Of a stretch of 64,000 bases of DNA, positions 58,701 through 64,000 are shown piece after piece. Location of the stretch: the NCBI GenBank assembly GCA_030522415.1, contig CM060109.1, forward strand, positions 30,835,892 through 30,899,891, read 5' to 3'. This DNA is from Channallabes apus (Eukaryota; Chordata; Actinopteri; Siluriformes; Clariidae). Every line of letters starts with the position of its first letter. Position 1 is the first letter of the stretch. Under the pieces are notes generated by a model that made no database searches, was not told where the DNA came from, and saw only the letters and a list, made by a program, of their open reading frames with translations. The translations under genes were made by a program, and so were the position numbers.

Positions 58701-60190
58701 AGGATAAAATAATACAGGCAGAAAGACAGTTTCTATGAGGAAAAGAGAATTTAAAAGAAATTGAAAGACAATCTGAACGGCTTGGCTATAATCAGAATTC
58801 TGCACCATGTTTAGTCAGCGCTCTGGCAGTCGTCCTTGGGTATCATCCCTCCATTAGCCTGGCTGTCACAGCAATCACTCCACTATTTGGTCAGCACTCT
58901 CTATCAGCACCTCATTACCAACAGGCAGGGTTTATGTGGCTCTGTTGGCTTTGGCATGTAATAAAAGAATGCTGAGATGCATTGGGCCTCTGATTGGACC
59001 CGCTTGGAGAGACCAGGCATTTCTAATGAGGGATTCACAGACTATAATGAGACAAGCTGGGTGTTCCACTAAACCTGCCTGTCTCTCAAAATCTTTCCAT
59101 AATTTGGAAATATTCCTTGTGTCTGTTTGTCTGTTCCACCTGTTCTTTGCAAGAATGAGATACACAGGTGTACCTCAGGGGGCTTAGTACATACTACAAC
59201 CTTCCTGGCACTTATTAAGCGGGTGGATTTTTTGTGACAACACCCCACTGAGTGCAAAAGTGGATTACAACCTACTTTTATTGTTAATTGTGCTTTTTTC
59301 CCTTCCATTCTTCAGTTTATTCTATTTAATTGGAGGGAAATTGCAGAAATGCAGTTTAGTTTGGCCTGTTGATGATGCTTACTTTCCAAACATCTAGAAA
59401 TGGATGTATGGTTCTCATCCTACTTCAATGCAAATCAGGCCATTCTAATTAGCAGTAACAGAATTCCTGAATTCATTGTGCACTGCCAAGTCAGAAAAAG
59501 GCAGGTATTGTACAAGCAGACAAAAACATTTGCATTTCAGAGAGAAAAAAGCTTGCATTCCATATGGTTGTGTATAAGACTTAAACAGAGACAACATGTA
59601 CACAATACAGGTATCTTCAATAAGTTATATGGATTTAATCTTTTTAGAGATAGCAAATATAAAAATAAAAGAGAAATGAGTAGAATACATCACCCATGAA
59701 CCAATGTCCCTGGAGAACATAAATTTAATTTGGTGGTGAAGACCAAGCTTCTTTTGCTCTGTGTTGGAGTCTGTCCAGATGTCCTCCCTTGAGAGTGAAT
59801 CCTTTTCACTTCACTGGCACAGCATTATTCTCTTATCTGCAGTACGTCCCCATTTTTAGACCGCATGGCTCTCCATCAATTCCCCATGACAGAAAGGAAG
59901 AACAGGAACAATAGAAACAGGCTTTCAGATTTATTGCCAGTCTGACTCATATTCATTTTTATTCTGATTTTCTCCTCAATGCCCATTAAAGTGTTCTTTT
60001 GCCCCGGCTACATCTCCACTGTAGTTTTTGTTTGTGATAAATGCTTGATGGCTGCAAAGACTCTGGGGACCTTTTCTTCCTTTCAGAATGCAGGTGTAAT
60101 ATCATATCAACTGTAACGTCTTTGGCTAAATAAGACATAAAACAGGGTGGGGCATTCTTTTACAGAAAAATATTCTCTACTCTAATATTC
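55800..60190. other. Gene-free region with possible conserved non-coding blocks
   Basis: No exon, RNA gene or transposon end is recognised. Unlike most of the window, the stretches at about 56980-57260, 58050-58330 and 58800-59180 have balanced composition and no microsatellite or repeat wording. This is how conserved non-coding elements often look, but that cannot be judged from one sequence. Confidence 0.35.
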
Positions 60191-60198
60191 TAAAATAT

Positions 60199-60280
60199 AT
60201 TCAATTCAATTCAATTCAGTTTTATTTGTATAGCGCTTTTAACAATTGACATTGTCTCAAAACAGCTTTACACAAATATA
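60199..60280 (-). repeat. ATTCAATT-tail repeat, terminal fragment
   Basis: ATTCAATTCAATTCAATTCA, GTTTTATTTGTATAGCGCTT and CAATTGACATTGTCTCAAAA then CAGCTTTACACA. It matches the first 80 bp of the repeat at 49781-50325 almost exactly, then stops. A recent but truncated copy. Confidence 0.75.
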
Positions 60281-60284
60281 CCTT

Positions 60285-61450
60285 ACTCCAGCCCAATATT
60301 AAGTTAAGAATTGTTTGTTTTCCAATAAATACATCTGGATTTGTTTTATTTCAAAGGGATAAACCAAAAATTACCAATTTATTTACTTACATTTAATGTG
60401 GTGGAATCTCCACATGTAAAAGAAATTCTTGTTGTCACATATTCTCCCAGTGCTAGTTTTTCATCTAGACATTCTCTTTGTCCTCTCTTTTTTGAAGTGA
60501 GTGCAGTAACAAAACAAATTGCAGCACAGAAGCAACTTGAAAGAACAGCTTTGTCTCTGGATAATGCATGAGCTGGCTGATACAAGTGTTTAAAGAAAAA
60601 TTCATCATAAGTAAACCTTAATATAATTTACATTGCTATGCTTTACATTTGAACCTCTTTTAAAATTTTATTATTGTTATTCTTAAATCACGATATTATG
60701 ATGAGTGCATTAATATAATAAACATTATTTTATAACAGGAATACATTGTTTAAAAACCAATCAACATTGTTTGACCAATCTCTCAAACTGCAGTGCTGTT
60801 AAATTCTTAAATAAAACTAGAATAAAACATTGAATAGAACTCCCAAGACCTTGAGATTTCCTGCTACTCTTACAGACAAAGAGTGTAATGGGTGCCTGGA
60901 ATGTCTATGTCTATGAAGACTCTCATGTACAGTAGCTGAACATCAAACCTAGAAAATGATAGAAAATTGGTGCTCCAAAGCTAAAGAAGAAATCCAGTGT
61001 TCCCTATTAATGCATGCACTAAATTGGCTAAAAATTGATTACTTAATCTCACTTTGATTCTGAAAGGCAGATGTCATCACTCAAAGGTCATTCTACTATC
61101 TGCCAACCATGCATCTTCTGGAGGGTACACTAGGAAGAACACATTCCCTTATGTTGCTAAAGAAAAAGGTTCCCAGACTGGGAAATGCCTTGTGCTTGGA
61201 ATAAAGTCTGCTGATATTTTACCTGTGTAAATCTCATATTTAAGTTATTTTAGGTTATTAGACTTAAACCTTATATGTGCTGGTCTCAGCCATGTATACA
61301 GCTGTGATTAAGGAGAGTAGAATATCAAATTAGCTCACATTTCGGCTCATTTATTGAGTAGTGACAAAGAGGATTCTTGCATTGTTGCAGTTAATGTGCC
61401 GTATATAATATTAAGTAATACAATCATATAGTACAAAACTGTAATATATG
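60285..61450. other. Gene-free AT-rich stretch
   Basis: No coding or repeat feature supported. Confidence 0.4.
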
Positions 61451-61479
61451 TTGTATGTGTATGTGGCGACACACGGCGC

Positions 61480-62700
61480 ATGTGGCAGGGCTTACAAGCC
61501 ATCACTAACTACAGGACGACATCACCTGCCTGTGACGGTGACGGCTCCCTCCCAGATGCGCTGAACAACTTCTACGCTCAGTTCAACAGGCAGAACGACG
61601 TGGCAGCGAGGAAGACCACCCCTCCTCCGAACGACCAGGTGCTGTGTCTCACTACAGCTGAGGTGAGGAAAACTCTACGCAGAGTCAACCCACGTAAAAC
61701 TACTGGACCAGACAACATCCCAGGCAGAGTGCTCAGAGAATGTGCTGAACAGCTGGCAGATGTTCTCACAGACATCTTCAACATCTCTCTGAGCAGCTCC
61801 GTCGTTCCCACGTGCTTCAAAGCCACCACCATCGTCCCGGTGCCCAAGAAGTCTACTGTGTCCTGTCTCAATGACTACCGTCCCGTTGCACTTACACCCA
61901 CCATCATGAAGTGCTTTGAGCGGCTCGTCATGAGACACATCAAGACCCTGCTGCCCCCCTCACTGGACACACTGAAATTTGCGTATCGCTCAACGGACGA
62001 CGCCATCTCCACTACACTCCATCTTGCCCTCACACACTTGGACAAGAACGTCACATACGTTCGAATGCTGTACATAGATTTCAGCTCAGCATTCAACGCT
62101 ATCATCCCCCAACAACTGATGAGGAAGCTGAGCCTGTTGGGCCTGAACACCTCCCTCTGCAACTGGATCCTGGACTTTCTGACCGGAATGCCTCAGTCAG
62201 TACGGATCGGGAACTGCACCTCCAGCACCACCACACTGAGCACTGGGGCCCCACAAGGTTGTGTGCTCAGTCCCCTGCTGTTCACACTGCTGACTCACGA
62301 CTGTGTAGCAACACACAGTTCAAATCACATCATTAAGTTCGCTGATGACACAACCGTGGTGGGTCTCTTAAGCAAGAACGACGAGTCAGCGTACAGAGAG
62401 TAAGTGCAGACGCTAACGGACTGGTGTAAAGACAACAACCTGTCTCTGAATGTTGACAAGACAAAGGAGATGGTTGTTGACTTTAGAAGGACACGAGGCG
62501 ACCATTCTCCGCTGAGCATCGACGGCTCCTCTGTGGAGATCGTCGAAAGCACCAAAATCCTGGGCCGTCCACCTGGAGAAGGACCACAGCTGGTCCCTCA
62601 ACAGCAGCTCCCTACACAAGAAAGCCCAACAACATCTCTTCTTTCTGAGAAGACTGAGGAAGGCCCAGCTTCCACCACCGATCCTGACCACCTTCTATAG
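61480..62700 (+). pseudogene. LINE reverse transcriptase (L2/CR1-like), truncated with one stop and one frameshift
   Basis: The open frame 61480-62403 includes [20 protein letters not shown] (RT motif 0/1 region), [40 protein letters not shown] (motif A Asp), [20 protein letters not shown] and [20 protein letters not shown] (FADD catalytic box at 62338-62349). A TAA at 62401 replaces the codon between YRE and VQTLTDWCKDNNLSLNVDKT, probably GAA to TAA. An extra C near 62566 then shifts the frame within KILG-VHLEKD. Beyond 62700 the frame decays. The FADDT and [12 protein letters not shown] wording is that of fish L2/CR1-group LINEs. Confidence 0.92.
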
Positions 62701-63021
62701 AGAAGAGCATCCTGAGTGGCTGCATCACTGTCTGGTTTGGGAATTGTGCCATATCGGACCGCAAGACCCTACAGCGGATAGTGAGAACATCATAGAAGAT
62801 CATCGGGGTCTCTCTCCCTTCTATTGAAGACATTTACACCACACGCTGCATCTGTAAAGCCACAAGCATTGTGGCTGATCGGACACACCCCTCTCACACA
62901 CACTTCACACTCCTGCCATCTGGAAAAAGGTACCGAAGGATTCGGGCACACACATCCAGACTGTGCAACAGTTTTTTTCCACAAGTCATCCGTCTCCTCA
63001 ACAAAAAGGGACTGGACTGAT

Positions 63022-63084
<63 letters not shown>
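63022..63084. repeat. (CA)n microsatellite in the LINE 3' part
   Basis: About 31 CA units at the end of the degraded RT frame. Confidence 0.95.
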
Positions 63085-63085
<1 letters not shown>

Positions 63086-63631
63086 CACACTCAGCTTAAC
63101 TCAACTACCTCAAAATATTTGGACTGGACTGACAAATCAACACAAGTGCAGACACACTGACCTACACTACCAAACTATCATACACACCAACCTGTAAATG
63201 CTTCATTGTTTATCACTTTTGCACAATAATCATTACTGGACTACTTTTTGCACTAATTCCTCAATTCTTGCTGCTATGTTAAGGAATGTTTACAGTTTTT
63301 CACTACCTCAACACCATAGTATTCTGTTATGTTATGTTCGTTGCACTGTCACTTTGTTGTTGCTCTTGTTTGCACATGTCTTACTTAGCCAGTTAGTTTT
63401 TGTAAATTTATGTTGTAACTTATGTTAGGTCTATCTGTCTTGTCTCTGCTAGCCAGCTAACTAGGTCTCTTTAGTTAGCTAGTTTAGTGATTCTGTTAAT
63501 TTATGTTGAAATTTATGTTGCATGTAGCACCTTGGTCCTGGAGGAACGTTGTTTCGTTTCACTGTGTACTAACTGTGTACTAACTGTATATAGTTGAAAT
63601 GACAATAAAAGCCTTTGAACTTGTATGTGTA

Positions 63632-64000
63632 ATGGGAATATAACCTCAAGCCATACTGAAATTGTAATATATTAAAATAAATTTGATTTAAAATGACAAA
63701 TTACAGTATTATTAAATAAAAACACAGTAAATGGTTCTATTGTTGACCTTTAGACAAAAGCTAAGCACAAAAAGCAGAATTGTTTATGGGACACACATAC
63801 ACAGGCACACACCTTGCTCAAACCTCCTTTTTGTTCCATAAATGCAAAAGTGCGAGACAAAGAGATTCATCAGAAATATCGCCTAGTTATCATAATCATT
63901 AATTAGTAACAGTGTCATAATAGATCACTTCTTTGTTTTGTTCTTCGATTTTGAACCCTTGATTGGATAAATGAGATCAAATAGTACCAGTGGTTATGTA
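63632..64000. other. Gene-free right edge
   Basis: AT-rich unique-looking sequence; nothing supported. Confidence 0.45.

Larger units (their letters stand above)
61462..63620 (+). mobile_element. L2-type LINE, 5'-truncated, with target-site duplication
   Basis: The insertion is bounded by an 11-bp direct repeat, TTGTATGTGTA, at 61451-61461 and 63621-63631. That fits target-primed reverse transcription with 5' truncation. It contains the C-terminal two thirds of an RT ORF, a 3' UTR with a long CA array (63022-63084), and an end GACAATAAAAGCCTTTGAAC with an AATAAA signal. The endonuclease domain and ORF1 are missing. The exact edge is ambiguous by a few bases, because the family tail itself contains TTGAACTTG. 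Confidence 0.9.

Overview
The window is vertebrate nuclear DNA, almost certainly from a teleost fish. It has no operons, very low coding density, long CA/GT and TA microsatellites, a CpG-rich first exon with a GT splice donor, and many repeat families familiar from teleost genomes: several Tc1/mariner lineages, an L2-type LINE, a DIRS1-like retrotransposon, an LTR and short interspersed repeats. A siluriform or other otophysan fish is plausible, but that is inference only.

Host genes: the only convincing host coding sequence is a first coding exon on the minus strand (1844-1940). It encodes a signal peptide and ends in a consensus splice donor inside a CpG-rich promoter region; the rest of that gene lies to the left of the window. 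A second, weaker candidate is a terminal exon on the minus strand at 37256-37481. Most of the remaining DNA is gene-free, so the window reads as a large 5' flank or gene desert.

Mobile DNA, left to right: a decayed 30-bp minisatellite (2.83-3.07 kb); Tc1 family-1 copy A (3975-5594, two frameshifts); an old Tc1 relic split by a younger Tc1 family-2 element (10509-12080, stop and frameshifts); a deleted Tc1 family-3 remnant (15.8-16.4 kb); a palindrome-bearing MITE family (17.7, 21.6-22.6, 24.6, 39.6-41.0 and 41.4-41.7 kb); an element carrying a psq-domain ORF (18.6-19.4 kb); a Tc1 5' remnant (23.9 kb); a hAT-like MITE (26.2-26.9 kb); a strongly decayed Tc1 (32.0 kb); a non-LTR reverse-transcriptase relic (42.4-43.7 kb); a Tc1 N-terminal relic (44.1 kb); and an LTR-like unit (45.4-47.7 kb) interrupted by a doubly deleted Tc1 and by a short repeat.

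The richest block is a degenerate DIRS1-like tyrosine-recombinase retrotransposon on the minus strand, 47753-52701. It has inverted terminal repeats, a bipartite internal complementary region, and gag-like, RT (YIDD), RNase H and tyrosine-recombinase remnants in the expected order. It also holds an inserted short repeat and an internal 430-bp tandem duplication. It is followed by Tc1 family-1 copy B (54176-55797), the only full-length intact transposase ORF in the window (340 aa, DD34E). A 5'-truncated L2-type LINE with an 11-bp target-site duplication closes the window (61462-63620).

The genes do not form a pathway. They record successive transposition, with TA microsatellites as repeated landing sites for Tc1 elements. 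I did not find a system I would call wholly undescribed. The items most worth a second look are the DIRS architecture, the intact Tc1 transposase and the long perfect hairpins in the MITE family.
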